Shown in pieces: positions 17,571 to 27,427 of a DNA stretch of 64,000 bases (the first letter of the stretch is position 1; each line of letters opens with the position of its first letter). The notes beneath the pieces are model-generated. The model saw only the letters and a list, made by a program, of their open reading frames with translations. It searched no databases and was not told the DNA's origin. The position numbers were made by a program, and so were the translations under genes. Source of the DNA: Suttonella indologenes (GTDB taxonomy: Bacteria; Pseudomonadota; Gammaproteobacteria; Cardiobacteriales; Cardiobacteriaceae). Location of the stretch: the NCBI RefSeq assembly GCF_900460215.1, contig NZ_UHIA01000004.1, forward strand, positions 1,628,115 through 1,692,114, given 5' to 3'.

Positions 17571-18145
17571 TGCAAGCATGGTTTCAAAAACGCCATATCG
17601 TATGGATAGCCCTCAGCGCCGTCATTGTCGGCATTTGGCTGCGCCATCAGACAATCGAGCATGCGGAAAAAGACGAATCGCCGCAGGCGCCGCCGCTCTT
17701 AGTCGTGCATGAAGGCATCAGCTATCGCTATGACGAACAGGGCAATAGCCATATGAAACTCAGCGCGCCGCTTACCCATTATTATCAAGACGCACGCGGC
17801 ACGGAATTTACCCAACCGCGCCTACATCATCAGCAAGGCGAGATGCATACCCATATCCGCGCCGATTACGCACAGCAAAACGAAGCCGGCACGGAATTGC
17901 ATTTGGAAAACAATGTCTTTGCCGAGCGGCAAAACGGAGAAGACAGCGCCACGCGCTTTGAATTTTCAACAGATAAGATGTTGTATCGCATCGATAAAAA
18001 CCAAGCGGAAAGCGATGCACCCGTTTTGATTCGCAGCGCCGACAGCACAACTCATGCCATCGGCACAATATGGCATTTAAATCAGAATTTATTTATACTA
18101 AAACAAAATGTACGGAGTTATTATGCGCCTCATCACAATTTTTAG
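17570..18145 (+). CDS. lptC: LPS export protein LptC
   Basis: 191 residues, single N-terminal membrane anchor (IVWIALSAVIVGIWL) and a periplasmic beta-jellyroll domain. LptC links the LptB2FG transporter to the LptA bridge. The call rests on anchor, length, weak jellyroll features (YRYDEQGNSHMKLSAPLTHY) and position between kdsD and lptA. Start overlaps the kdsD stop by one base (TAATG). Divergent, as LptC usually is. Confidence 0.85.
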   Translation: MQAWFQKRHIVWIALSAVIVGIWLRHQTIEHAEKDESPQAPPLLVVHEGISYRYDEQGNSHMKLSAPLTHYYQDARGTEFTQPRLHHQQGEMHTHIRADYAQQNEAGTELHLENNVFAERQNGEDSATRFEFSTDKMLYRIDKNQAESDAPVLIRSADSTTHAIGTIWHLNQNLFILKQNVRSYYAPHHNF

Positions 18146-18599
18146 CCTTAGCGCTGCCCTATTCATGCACAGCGCCATCGCACAAAACAGCGACAACTAC
18201 AAAGAAATCCCCATCAATCTGAGCGCCGACCAAGGCGAATACGATGCTATTGCAGGACGCGCCACCTATACCGGCAATGTGGACATCACCCAAGGCGAGA
18301 TGAACCTCAAAGGCGATAAAGTCGTCATTCACATCAGCGAAGGCGAAGTTACCCTAATCGAAGCATGGGGCAAACTCGCCACCTTCCACTATGTGGCTAA
18401 AAACGAACCGCCGATTGACGGACGCGGACAATACATGAAATATACCATCGCCAGCTCGACCGTGGAAATCAATGGACAAGCCTATGTCAAACAAGAAAAA
18501 AACGAAACGCACGGCGAAACCCTCACCTATAACCTCGCCAAAGAGCAAGTCAGCGGCAAACGCGTCAAGATGACCCTAACTCCGAAATCAGGCGGCTAA
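18123..18599 (+). CDS. lptA: LPS transport periplasmic protein LptA
   Basis: 158 residues from ATG 18123 (MRLITIFSLSAALFMHSAIAQ, cleavable signal), overlapping the lptC end by 23 bp. The OstA-like motif INLSADQGEYDAIAGRATYTG is typical, followed by QGEMNLKGDKV. LptA forms the periplasmic bridge that carries lipopolysaccharide to LptDE. The stop abuts the lptB start (TAAATG). Confidence 0.92.
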   Translation: MRLITIFSLSAALFMHSAIAQNSDNYKEIPINLSADQGEYDAIAGRATYTGNVDITQGEMNLKGDKVVIHISEGEVTLIEAWGKLATFHYVAKNEPPIDGRGQYMKYTIASSTVEINGQAYVKQEKNETHGETLTYNLAKEQVSGKRVKMTLTPKSGG

Positions 18600-19328
18600 A
18601 TGAGCGGATTGCAAGCGGTCAGTCTGCAAAAACGCTATAAAGCGCGCACCGTCTTAAGCGACTTCTCCCTGCACATTCGGCAAGGCGAAGTCGTCGGCTT
18701 ATTAGGACCCAACGGCGCCGGCAAAACCACCAGCTTTTATATGATTGTCGGACTCATCAAACCCGACGGCGGAAAAATTCTCCTTGACGAACAGGAAATT
18801 ACCCGCCTACCCATTCATGAACGCGCCAAACGCGGCATTTCTTACCTGCCGCAGGAAGCCAGTGTCTTTCGCAAACTCAGCGTGCGCGACAATATCTTGG
18901 CGATATTAGAACTCAGCAGCCCGCTCAAACGTGCCGCCCGCCAAGCGCGTGCAGAAGAACTGATGCAAGACTTAGGCATCGCCCATCTCGCCAATACTTT
19001 GGGCATCTCCCTTTCGGGCGGCGAACGCCGCCGCTGCGAAATCGCCCGCGCCCTAGCCAGTAACCCGCGCTATATTTTATTGGACGAACCCTTTGCCGGC
19101 GTCGACCCGATAGCCGTCGGCGACATCCGCAACATCATCACCCATCTGACCGAACGTAATATCGGCGTGCTGATTACTGACCATAACGTGCGCGAAACGC
19201 TGAAAAGCTGCGACCGCGCTTATATTTTAGGCGGCGGCGAAGTCATCGCCGAAGGCGATGCACAGGCGATTGTCAATAATGAACGCGCGCGGCAAATCTA
19301 TCTTGGTGATGATTTTAGTTTGAACTGA
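18600..19328 (+). CDS. lptB: LPS export ABC transporter ATPase LptB
   Basis: 242 residues. Walker A GPNGAGKTT, signature LSGGERRR and Walker B YILLDEPFAGVDP are all present, with the LptB-typical YLPQEASVFRKLSV Q-loop. Powers LPS extraction with LptF/LptG, which are not in the window. Sits between lptA and rpoN as in E. coli. Confidence 0.96.
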   Translation: MSGLQAVSLQKRYKARTVLSDFSLHIRQGEVVGLLGPNGAGKTTSFYMIVGLIKPDGGKILLDEQEITRLPIHERAKRGISYLPQEASVFRKLSVRDNILAILELSSPLKRAARQARAEELMQDLGIAHLANTLGISLSGGERRRCEIARALASNPRYILLDEPFAGVDPIAVGDIRNIITHLTERNIGVLITDHNVRETLKSCDRAYILGGGEVIAEGDAQAIVNNERARQIYLGDDFSLN

Positions 19329-19335
19329 GCAGCGT

Positions 19336-20754
19336 ATGGCATTCTCGCAACAGCAAAATCTTGACGTAAAACTCAAACAGCGAATTGCCCTGACCCCGCA
19401 ATTCCAGCAGGCGATTAAGATTTTGAACATGAATGCCCAAGAGCTTTCGCTGGAAGTCTCGCAAATGCTCTCACAAAACTTTATGCTCAATTTTGAAGAC
19501 GACGGTCTGCGCGAAGAGCGCAGCGAGCAGGAAGAAAGCGAAGACATTGACGACGGACTGCTTAAGGAACTCGGCGAAGACCTGCCCTATGACGGCGAAT
19601 GGGAAGATGTTTACGAAGACTGGCAGGACCATGGCTCGCGTCGGGAAGAAAACAGCAATTTAGAAGAGTTTATCAGCCACAGCCATAGTCTTGAAAGCTA
19701 TCTGCTCGAGCAATTGGAACAAATGCCGATTAGCGAGGAATTACGCCGTACGGCAGAACTGCTGCTTTATCATTTAGACGAAGACGGCTATCTGCGCGAG
19801 CCGCCTCAAAAACTCGCCAAACTCTATCAACTCGAACTCAATGCCGTTAATAAAGCCATTGCCTTGATTAAGAACTGCCAACCCACCGGCGTCGGCGCAG
19901 CGGATTTAGAAGAATGTATACACTTGCAATTAGAGCAGCTACCACCTAAAACCCCGCATCTAGGCACGCTCAAGCGCATTATGGCGCGGCATTTTCTGTT
20001 TATCGGCAAAAATCCGCAGCTGATCCAGCAGCGCCTCAACCTGAGCGAACAGGAATACCGTCAGGCAATTGCTTTATTAGAAAGTTTGAATCCGCAGCCC
20101 GGACAGGGATTTACCCCTTCAAACGGCAATTTTATCCAACCCGAAATCATCGTACGCGAGAAAAACAATATCAGCTATATTGAAATCGATCCTTCGCTCA
20201 GCCCTTCGCTGAGCATCAATGAAGAATACGCCGCGATGATTAAACATGCCAATGAGCAAGAAAAAACGCTTTTGCAGGCGCAGCTGAATGAAGCGCGTTG
20301 GTTTTTAAGTGCGATTGACAAACGCGCCGACATCATCCGCCGCGTAGCAGGCGTCATCGTCGCTCTGCAGCAAGAGTTTTTCCAAGAAGGCGAAAAAGCC
20401 ATGCGTCCGATGACGCGGCAGAAAATCGCCGATATGTTGGATATTCATGAAAGCACCGTCTCGCGTGCCGTCAACGGCAAATACCTCAGCTGCAAACGCG
20501 GTGTTTACGAATTGCGCTATTTCTTCTCCACCCAGCTCGAAAGCACCGACGGCGGCGAAGACCAATCCACCACCGCCATTAAAGCCACTATCACCGAAAT
20601 GATTGCGGCGGAGAATCCGAAAAAACCTTTGTCCGATCAAAATATCGCCGATCGTTTGGCAGAAGAGGAAGGTTACAAAATCGCCCGTCGTACCGTTGCC
20701 AAATATCGCGAAGAACTCAATATTCCCACTTCCACCGAAAGAAAACGCCGCTAA
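19336..20754 (+). CDS. rpoN: RNA polymerase sigma-54 factor
   Basis: 472 residues, normal length. The Gln-rich region I (LKQRIALTPQFQQAIKILNM) is followed by an acidic region II, the core-binding region and the C-terminal RpoN box ARRTVAKYRE. Directs transcription at -24/-12 promoters with enhancer-binding ATPases. Last gene of the kdsD-lpt cluster; an hpf-like gene, common downstream in relatives, is absent and a family A element follows. Confidence 0.96.
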   Translation: MAFSQQQNLDVKLKQRIALTPQFQQAIKILNMNAQELSLEVSQMLSQNFMLNFEDDGLREERSEQEESEDIDDGLLKELGEDLPYDGEWEDVYEDWQDHGSRREENSNLEEFISHSHSLESYLLEQLEQMPISEELRRTAELLLYHLDEDGYLREPPQKLAKLYQLELNAVNKAIALIKNCQPTGVGAADLEECIHLQLEQLPPKTPHLGTLKRIMARHFLFIGKNPQLIQQRLNLSEQEYRQAIALLESLNPQPGQGFTPSNGNFIQPEIIVREKNNISYIEIDPSLSPSLSINEEYAAMIKHANEQEKTLLQAQLNEARWFLSAIDKRADIIRRVAGVIVALQQEFFQEGEKAMRPMTRQKIADMLDIHESTVSRAVNGKYLSCKRGVYELRYFFSTQLESTDGGEDQSTTAIKATITEMIAAENPKKPLSDQNIADRLAEEEGYKIARRTVAKYREELNIPTSTERKRR

Positions 20755-20836
20755 TCGCGCGCACTTCATCAGGTTTGTGCGCCGCAAAACAAAAACGCCC
20801 GAAAACGGACGTGAAATAAAAAAGTATCGTCCATTA

Positions 20837-20929
20837 TATAGTCTCTTAACTTCAAAATGAGATTATTCTAAGCGCTTCTCCTGACAAAATGTGTATCTCT
20901 AAGTCTCATTTTGAAGTTAAGGTACTATA
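20837..20929. repeat. family A miniature element, copy 4
   Basis: 93 bp, TATAGTCTCTTAACTTC to GAAGTTAAGGTACTATA, inverted relative to copies 1-3. Located between the convergent rpoN and argE genes; its right end supplies the argE stop codon. Confidence 0.85.
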
Positions 20930-22067
20930 AACAGGCGTCTTTGACCAAATCCGCCAATAATACGCAGCAGCGTTCCAACTGGGATTTTTCAATCCATTCA
21001 TCCGGCTGATGCGCTTGCAAGATGCTGCCCGGCCCGAGGATGACCGCTTGGAATCCCGCCTGCTGGAAATGCCCTGCTTCGGTGGCATAGGCGACATGTT
21101 CCAGCTGAGTGTCGGGCAGATGTTTGGCAAGTAATGCCAGCAATTCGGCATTATCGCGATTGACCAATCCCGGCACGATTGCACTGGTCAATTCCGTTTC
21201 AATCCGCAAATCGCTATTGGCGACGCATAATTGCTGTGCATAAGCCTCAACCCTTGCCAAGACCGCTTCGATGCTTTGCTCGGGCAAATTGCGGATTTCC
21301 CAATCCAGCACGCATTCGCGCGCCAATACATTATGCGCGATGCCGCCTTGAATCATGCCGACATGCAAAGAGCTGTGCGGCACATTAAAAGCGGGATTGA
21401 TTTCCCCGTCGGCAATCAAATCATACATAACTTGCTCGATATAGCCGACCAATTTTCCCGCCTCATGCACGGCGGAAACGCCTTGATGCAGAATTTGCGA
21501 GGAATGCGCCGCCATGCCCGTCAAAGTTGTGCGGATATTGACGATGCCTTTTTGCCCGACGACGGGCGCCAGCAAAGTCGGCTCACCGATAATCGCCCAA
21601 GCCGACTGCGCACCCCATTCTTGCAAGGTTCGGGCAATCCGCGGCGCTTTGTCGCAGCCGACTTCTTCGTCATAAGAAAAAGCAAAATACACCGGTTTTT
21701 GCAAAGGCAATTGCTGCCAAGCAGGCGCGCTCGCCAATACGCAGGCGATAAAGCCTTTCATATCGCAGACACCGCGTCCGATGAGTTTGTCGCCGCTGTC
21801 GCGCATGACAAAGGGATCCGCCGTCCACGGCTGCCCTGCTACCGGCACGACATCGGTATGCCCTGAAAAAATCAGACCGCCTGCCGTCTGTGGCCCAATC
21901 TGCGCAATCAAGGATGCCTTAGGCAGACCTTCTTCATCTTCTAAACGCAGGCAATGAATGCCCAAATCCTGCAAATAGTCTTGCACCCAATCCATCAAGC
22001 CCAAATTGCTTTCGCTGGAAATGGTGTTATGCGCAATCAGTTCTTGCAAAATTTCTTGATAATTCAT
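20925..22067 (-). CDS. argE: acetylornithine deacetylase ArgE
   Basis: 380 residues, M20 metallopeptidase family. Metal-site motifs: FSGHTDVVPVAG, GRGVCDMKGFIACVL, YDEEVGCDKAPR and the late ATEAGHFQQAG. It hydrolyses N-acetylornithine to ornithine in arginine synthesis. The TAG stop lies inside the end of a family A element, so the original C-terminus may differ by a few residues. Two genes upstream on the same strand (yfcC-like, suhB) are closely spaced, suggesting co-transcription. Confidence 0.9.
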   Translation of the reverse strand: MNYQEILQELIAHNTISSESNLGLMDWVQDYLQDLGIHCLRLEDEEGLPKASLIAQIGPQTAGGLIFSGHTDVVPVAGQPWTADPFVMRDSGDKLIGRGVCDMKGFIACVLASAPAWQQLPLQKPVYFAFSYDEEVGCDKAPRIARTLQEWGAQSAWAIIGEPTLLAPVVGQKGIVNIRTTLTGMAAHSSQILHQGVSAVHEAGKLVGYIEQVMYDLIADGEINPAFNVPHSSLHVGMIQGGIAHNVLARECVLDWEIRNLPEQSIEAVLARVEAYAQQLCVANSDLRIETELTSAIVPGLVNRDNAELLALLAKHLPDTQLEHVAYATEAGHFQQAGFQAVILGPGSILQAHQPDEWIEKSQLERCCVLLADLVKDACL

Positions 22068-22070
22068 GAA

Positions 22071-23462
22071 TCAGCTCCATCCTATATTCGCCACTAGCGC
22101 CAAAAAGACCCAAGCCAAGAGATAAGCTTTAAGCAGCAGCGGAAAGAAAAATTTTACCCAGCGGTCATAAGGCATACCCACCAAAGCCAGCATTGCCAAA
22201 GTGCCGCCGGAAGTGGGTGCAATCATATTGGTAAAGCCGTCGCCGACTTGGAAAGCCGACACCGCCACTTGCCGCGTCATGCCGATTAAATCCGATAAAG
22301 GAATCATAATCGGCATGGTGGCAACCGCCTGCCCGCTACCGGAAGGGATAAAGAAATTGATGATGCCGTGCACAATGCTCATTAAAATCGTGCTGACGGT
22401 TACCGGAAAATCATTCAAACCTGAAGCCAAGCTATTGATAATCGTATCGCCGATAGCGCCCTGCTCCAGCAGCACTTGGATGCCGCGCGCAAAGCCGATT
22501 AACAATGCCCCCTTGCTGACCGCCGCCGCCCCTTCGCCGAATTTTTGCGCAATTTCATTAGGACGCATGCCCACAACTAATCCGCTCAACACGGCAATTA
22601 AGAGAAAAATTCCCGCAATTTCATTAATATACCATTTGTATTGAAACACACCGAACAGCATCAATGCCAAGCCGGCAAGGAAAATGCCTAAAATCGTCCA
22701 ATCTTTGCCGCCCATGCGGTAATCCTTAATCGGTTTTGCTAATGTCAAACCGGCGGTAGAGACGCCAAGCGACAAACTCGCCTGCGGATTGCGGCGGATT
22801 TTCACCAAATAGCGCGCATTATGATGGGCAACTGTTGCCAAAATAATCAAGGCAAACACGCTGCGCACGACAGCGCCGGAGAAAATTTCCAATTGGGCGA
22901 TTTGATGCGACACACCGACCGTATAAGGATTAATCGGCGATGTGGCGAAACCGAAGCCGATGCCGCCGATAGCAATGCCCAGCCCTACCATGACATCGCC
23001 GCCGATTGCCAAGCCTAGTAAAACCGCAATTGGCACTAGGGCGATATTATTTTCATAGCCCACCGCAATGCCCAGTAAACCGAAAGCAAAAGTACTGATC
23101 CACACCAGCAAAGTGCCGCGTTCCTGTCCTAATTTGCCGACCATGCTGCCGACCGCATTTTCCAACATCTGCGTTGCCGACAAAATATGGAACAAACCGC
23201 CGGCGATAAAAGCGATAAAAATCACGCTTGCCGAAGCCACCATGCCTTTAGGAATAGCGAAAAAGGCATCTAAAATCGAGAGCCTGCCACCTTCGACCTG
23301 ATGATAGGTATTGGCGAGCACCATCATGCGCCCGCCGATTTCCGCCCGCTCGAAACTGCCTGCCGGCACAATCCAAGTCAGCAACCATGTAAACAATAAA
23401 ATATAGAAAATCAGCGCCAAAGGATCGGGAATCCAGCGCAGCATGCGATTCATATCTTTCAT
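22071..23462 (-). CDS. YfcC family membrane carrier (basic amino-acid/dicarboxylate type)
   Basis: 463 residues with about 12 hydrophobic helices. Features of the YfcC/DcuC-like group: an N-terminal PDPLALIFYILLF helix, GYENNIALVPIAVLLG, ATSPINPYTVGVSHQIAQ and FFIPSGSGQAVATMPIMIPLSD re-entrant loops. Substrate not determined by sequence; being 3 bp upstream of argE suggests a link with arginine/ornithine metabolism, but that is inference. Confidence 0.82.
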   Translation of the reverse strand: MKDMNRMLRWIPDPLALIFYILLFTWLLTWIVPAGSFERAEIGGRMMVLANTYHQVEGGRLSILDAFFAIPKGMVASASVIFIAFIAGGLFHILSATQMLENAVGSMVGKLGQERGTLLVWISTFAFGLLGIAVGYENNIALVPIAVLLGLAIGGDVMVGLGIAIGGIGFGFATSPINPYTVGVSHQIAQLEIFSGAVVRSVFALIILATVAHHNARYLVKIRRNPQASLSLGVSTAGLTLAKPIKDYRMGGKDWTILGIFLAGLALMLFGVFQYKWYINEIAGIFLLIAVLSGLVVGMRPNEIAQKFGEGAAAVSKGALLIGFARGIQVLLEQGAIGDTIINSLASGLNDFPVTVSTILMSIVHGIINFFIPSGSGQAVATMPIMIPLSDLIGMTRQVAVSAFQVGDGFTNMIAPTSGGTLAMLALVGMPYDRWVKFFFPLLLKAYLLAWVFLALVANIGWS

Positions 23463-23470
23463 CTTATTCC

Positions 23471-24277
23471 TTATTTCGCCGCTTCTTGCAGACGTGCGCG
23501 GCGCAAAGCCTTCATCAGTATCGGATGCAAATAGGCATTGGCGCAGACAATCGTTTCCGTATCCAACATCGCTTTTTCATCGCCGTAATCGCTGACCAAA
23601 CAGCCCGCTTCCTGCGCAATCAAAATCCCTGCCGCAATATCCCAAGGCTTGATGCCGGACTCGAAATAGCCGTCCTGCCGTCCGCAAGCCACATAGCACA
23701 AATCCAAAGCGGCAGCACCCAAGCGGCGCAAATCGCTGAAATCCTCCAGCACCGATTGGCAATAGGCGAATTGCTGCGCCATCTGCTCGGGCGTTTTAAA
23801 AGGAAAACCGGTGGCAATCATCGCCTTATGGCTGTCGCGCTGCCCATTGGCGCGAATCCGCTGTCCATTGCAAAAAGCGCCTTCGCCGCGTGCCGCGCTG
23901 AACATCTCGTCCGTAATCGGGTTATAAACCAAGCCGATTTCCAACTGCCCTTTCTTCAGCAGCGCGATAGAAATCGCAAAATGCGGCAAACCGTGGACGA
24001 AATTCGCCGTGCCGTCCAAAGGATCGATAATCCATTGATAATCGCTCTCCGCCACGCTCAAACCGCCGAACTCCTCGCCCAAAATATCATGCTCGGGGAA
24101 TTTATCCTGCAAAATCTGACGAATAATCTGCTCGGATTGCTGATCAATCACGCTGACAAAATCGCCGCGCCCTTTCTCCTGCACCTTAATACGGCTCAAA
24201 TCGCGATAGCCGCGCTCAATCAGGCGCCCCGCTTCTTCCGCCGCACGGCGGGCAATCGTTAGCATAGGATGTTGCAT
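23471..24277 (-). CDS. suhB: inositol-1-monophosphatase SuhB
   Basis: 268 residues from ATG 24277 (MQHPMLTIARRAAEEAG), which has GGGAGAG upstream; the longer frame to 24346 lacks this. Metal-site motifs GEEFGG, WIIDPLDGTANFVHGLP and KPWDIAAGILIAQEAG are intact. In enterics SuhB also joins the Nus complex for rRNA antitermination. First gene of a leftward suhB-yfcC-argE run. Confidence 0.93.
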   Translation of the reverse strand: MQHPMLTIARRAAEEAGRLIERGYRDLSRIKVQEKGRGDFVSVIDQQSEQIIRQILQDKFPEHDILGEEFGGLSVAESDYQWIIDPLDGTANFVHGLPHFAISIALLKKGQLEIGLVYNPITDEMFSAARGEGAFCNGQRIRANGQRDSHKAMIATGFPFKTPEQMAQQFAYCQSVLEDFSDLRRLGAAALDLCYVACGRQDGYFESGIKPWDIAAGILIAQEAGCLVSDYGDEKAMLDTETIVCANAYLHPILMKALRRARLQEAAK

Positions 24278-24455
24278 ATCTTCTCTCCCAAAAAAATCAG
24301 GCGGCATTTTAGCAGAATGCTGCCGGTGCCGCCCGCTAATGCGCATTGCTGCCTACACAGGAGATAGAATAGATTTTTTGTAAAAACCGCTTTTAAAGAT
24401 TTATTTACACGCATTTGCCCCTATAATGCGCACACCGAAATCAAGAGGAAAAGCC

Positions 24456-26036
24456 ATGAGCAAGCTTAACAGCGCAAACCCATCTGCAACAGCGAATCTT
24501 AACCGATTCTTTTTGATACTCTTTATCAGCATGGTGAGCTATTTCATCTACTGGGGACTGGGTTATACCCATTACAACCACAGCACACTCTTCCTCCTCG
24601 CCACCGCCTTCGGCATCTTCATGGCATTTAATATCGGCGGCAATGACGTCGCCAACTCATTCGGCACCAGCGTCGGCGCCGGCACCTTAACCATCACCCA
24701 AGCCTTATTAGTCGCCGCTATCTTTGAAGTCAGCGGCGCCGTTATCGCCGGCGGTGCGGTAACCGACACTATCCGCAAAGGCATCATTGATCTGAATCGC
24801 ATGGCTCTTGAGCCGATTAACTTCGTCTTCATCATGATGTCCGCCCTGCTCTCCTCCGCCCTGTGGCTGCTCTTTGCCACCAAAAAAGGTTGGCCGGTCT
24901 CCACCACGCATGCCATCATCGGCGGCATTGTCGGCAGCGCCTTATGCTTGGGTATCATCAGCGGCAACGACTCCGTATCGCTGATTCAATGGAACAGACT
25001 CGGACAAATCGTCGCTTCTTGGGTGCTTTCGCCCGTCTTAGGCGGCATCGCCTCTTATCTCATCTTCTCGCAAATCAAGAAAAATGTACTGGATTACAAC
25101 GTCCTTGCCGATGAAAAATTAAAAGCCATCAAAGCCGAACGCAAAGCCTATAAAAAAACCCACCGCGAACAATTCGAACTGCTCAGCGAATCGGAAAAAG
25201 TCGCCGCCGCCTCCGCCATGGCACGCGACATAGAAATTTATGAAGACCCCGAGCTTGACCCCGAAGAACTCGAATCCGACTACTACCGCGGACTCTACGA
25301 AATCGACCGACGCAAACAATCGCTCAATACCTACAAAGCCCTGCACTCTTGGGTGCCCTTTATCGCCTCTGTCGGCGGCATGATCATCGCCTCTATGCTC
25401 ATCTTCAAAGGGCTGAAAAACATGAAATTAGGGCTTAGCGACATCGGCAGCTATTTCGTCATCTTCATGTTCGGCGCCGGCATTTGGATGGCAACCTTCA
25501 TCTACGCCAAAACCCTAAAACGCAAAGACCTCGGCAAATCCACCTTCCTCATATTTTCATGGATGCAAGTCTTTACCGCCGCCGGCTTTGCCTTCAGCCA
25601 CGGCGCCAACGACATCGCCAATGCCATCGGACCCTTTGCCGCCATTATGGACGTACTCAAAAGTGGCGATATCGGCAGCCAATCCCCCATTCCGCCGGTC
25701 GCCATGCTGACCTTCGGCGTCGCCTTGATTGCCGGACTGTGGTTTATCGGCAAAGAAGTCATCACTACCGTCGGCAGCAAATTAGCGGAAATGCACCCAG
25801 CCTCCGGCTTTAGCGCCGAACTGGCGGCGGCTTCTGTAGTCATGATGGCATCGATTATGGGCTTGCCCGTATCCAGCACACATATTCTCGTCGGCGCCGT
25901 ATTAGGCATCGGCTTAGTCAATCGCAATGCCAATTGGGCTTTGATGAAACCGATTGGGCTGGCGTGGATTATCACCCTGCCCTCCGCCGCTTTCCTATCC
26001 GCGACCAGCTTTTTAATCCTGCGCGCGATTTTTTAA
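24456..26036 (+). CDS. pit: low-affinity inorganic phosphate transporter (PiT family)
   Basis: 526 residues from ATG 24456, preceded by AAGAGGAAAA. Two copies of the PiT signature are present, GGNDVANSFGTSVG near 60 and HGANDIANAIGPFAA near 390, with about 11-12 membrane helices and a charged cytoplasmic loop (residues about 215-300). Moves metal-phosphate with protons into the cytoplasm. Monocistronic, with a terminator at 26126. Confidence 0.93.
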   Translation: MSKLNSANPSATANLNRFFLILFISMVSYFIYWGLGYTHYNHSTLFLLATAFGIFMAFNIGGNDVANSFGTSVGAGTLTITQALLVAAIFEVSGAVIAGGAVTDTIRKGIIDLNRMALEPINFVFIMMSALLSSALWLLFATKKGWPVSTTHAIIGGIVGSALCLGIISGNDSVSLIQWNRLGQIVASWVLSPVLGGIASYLIFSQIKKNVLDYNVLADEKLKAIKAERKAYKKTHREQFELLSESEKVAAASAMARDIEIYEDPELDPEELESDYYRGLYEIDRRKQSLNTYKALHSWVPFIASVGGMIIASMLIFKGLKNMKLGLSDIGSYFVIFMFGAGIWMATFIYAKTLKRKDLGKSTFLIFSWMQVFTAAGFAFSHGANDIANAIGPFAAIMDVLKSGDIGSQSPIPPVAMLTFGVALIAGLWFIGKEVITTVGSKLAEMHPASGFSAELAAASVVMMASIMGLPVSSTHILVGAVLGIGLVNRNANWALMKPIGLAWIITLPSAAFLSATSFLILRAIF

Positions 26037-26125
26037 TTGCTGTCTATCGTCGAAGCAGTGGGAATTCATATCAGATATGCCGATACTGAATACCTTTCCA
26101 TTTCTCGACGATAAGATTCAAGCAA

Positions 26126-26154
26126 AAGGCGGCCCGAATATGCCGGACCGCCTT
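26126..26154 (+). terminator. intrinsic terminator after pit
   Basis: AAGGCGG/CCGCCTT stem with an inner CC/GG pair, followed by GCTCTTTTAT. Ends the pit transcript, about 90 bp past its stop. Confidence 0.7.
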
Positions 26155-26234
26155 GCTCTTTTATCAAGCGAAGCACTAAAAATAATGCGGTATCGATTTA
26201 TACACTTTCTATTTCTGCGGCTACCTGCCGAAAC

Positions 26235-26852
26235 TTAGCGCCTAAATTTGATTTTTTTCGCATCAAATGCGTTCGGATCACGTTGGGCAATCTTTTCTCC
26301 CCAATCATTCAATATCTCCTGCGCATATTCCTCATATTCGGGATCTTCCCTGTTTTGAAGGACATACATCATCTCTTGATAAGCATAAATTCCGCCGCTA
26401 TCTTCCAATGCCGCGTTCTGCCCGCCCTCATTGCAATACGGCAGGCGAATGCGTAAGGGTTTGATCAGTAAAGCCTCACACAAAATCTCATGCTCCCAAT
26501 CATCACCAAAATCATAGGTATACATCAGCTTTTCGCCCACCGATAACACATCGGACATCAAAGGCAATCTTTGCGGCTTTCTCTTTTTAGATGCCGCCTC
26601 ACTCTGCGAATGATCAAAAAAATCCCATTCTTCATTCGTAGGATAAATCGACGGCGAACGTCTGCCGTGCTTCTGCTTTTTCCAAAAAGAAAATAAATGA
26701 TAGCCTTGCCACTCAAAAGCGGATTGAATGGCATGATGCAAAGCATCTAAATTCATATCCACCGGCACCAGAATTCTGCGCCAAATTTCAGGTTCGCTAT
26801 CCACAAGATGAATGCGTAATTGGTAAGCAAGCGTCAGAGGACTTGTCATCAT
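26235..26852 (-). CDS. plasmid pRiA4b ORF-3-like protein
   Basis: 205 residues. Family hallmarks: YQLRIHLVDSEPEIWRRILV at the start, LHHAIQSAFEWQGYHLFSF, the YDFGDDWEHEI core and a late YCNEGGQNAALEDSGG (the usual GACPPEDVGG with its cysteine displaced). Function unknown; the family is common near mobile DNA and plasmids. Monocistronic. Confidence 0.8.
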   Translation of the reverse strand: MMTSPLTLAYQLRIHLVDSEPEIWRRILVPVDMNLDALHHAIQSAFEWQGYHLFSFWKKQKHGRRSPSIYPTNEEWDFFDHSQSEAASKKRKPQRLPLMSDVLSVGEKLMYTYDFGDDWEHEILCEALLIKPLRIRLPYCNEGGQNAALEDSGGIYAYQEMMYVLQNREDPEYEEYAQEILNDWGEKIAQRDPNAFDAKKIKFRR

Positions 26853-26923
26853 TGCTCCGTTTTTTCAAAAAGATAAATTAAACCATATTTATAAGAGATA
26901 GTTACCGCAGAAAATCTGAAGCA

Positions 26924-27427
26924 TTAATTCGCATCCAGATACCGCCGCAAACGAAATACATCATCGGGTGTAATCCGCGCCTGCAAGGGCGTGGAATAGA
27001 TGCACCAATCGGTAACATCATCCAGCGGCAGAGTATAGCTTTCGCCGCTGTGCATTTCGCTGCGTTCGTCTTCCAGCAAATTGCGGTTACGGTAATCCGC
27101 CGTCTCATATGACCAGGCTTCAGGTTCGTCATGATCGTAAATGCGGATGCGGGACAGGCTGACCAGCTCATTATCGAGCTCGTCTTCATCAACACTGCGC
27201 AAAACGATATTGGTAAAACCGTCTTCGTCTTCTTCAATAGAAAGGATATCGTCCACATCATCACGTTGCAACACTTTCTCCACGCGGCGGCGAATGGCGG
27301 CAATATCGGGCGTGGCAATGCGCTCTTTGATGGCGGCAAGATAAATGCTGGGCGCTTGATAGTCGCCTTTCTTCAGCTCTTCATAGGCTTCGCTGTGATG
27401 TCTCATAGATTTTCTTTGGCTATTCAT
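26924..27427 (-). CDS. hypothetical acidic protein
   Basis: 167 residues; not recognised. Soluble, highly charged, with an acidic middle (EEDEDGF, DEDELDNEL) and a C-terminal DDVTDWCIYSTPLQARITPDD. The last part loosely recalls DUF2314-type proteins, but too weakly to name. Start may be MNSQRKS or the internal MRHHSEAY. Next to IS debris and the pRiA4b-like gene, so possibly accessory. Confidence 0.55.
   Translation of the reverse strand: MNSQRKSMRHHSEAYEELKKGDYQAPSIYLAAIKERIATPDIAAIRRRVEKVLQRDDVDDILSIEEDEDGFTNIVLRSVDEDELDNELVSLSRIRIYDHDEPEAWSYETADYRNRNLLEDERSEMHSGESYTLPLDDVTDWCIYSTPLQARITPDDVFRLRRYLDAN

Noticed and set aside
23486..24262. 258-codon frame opposite suhB
   Set aside because: Antisense shadow; suhB is intact with all catalytic motifs.
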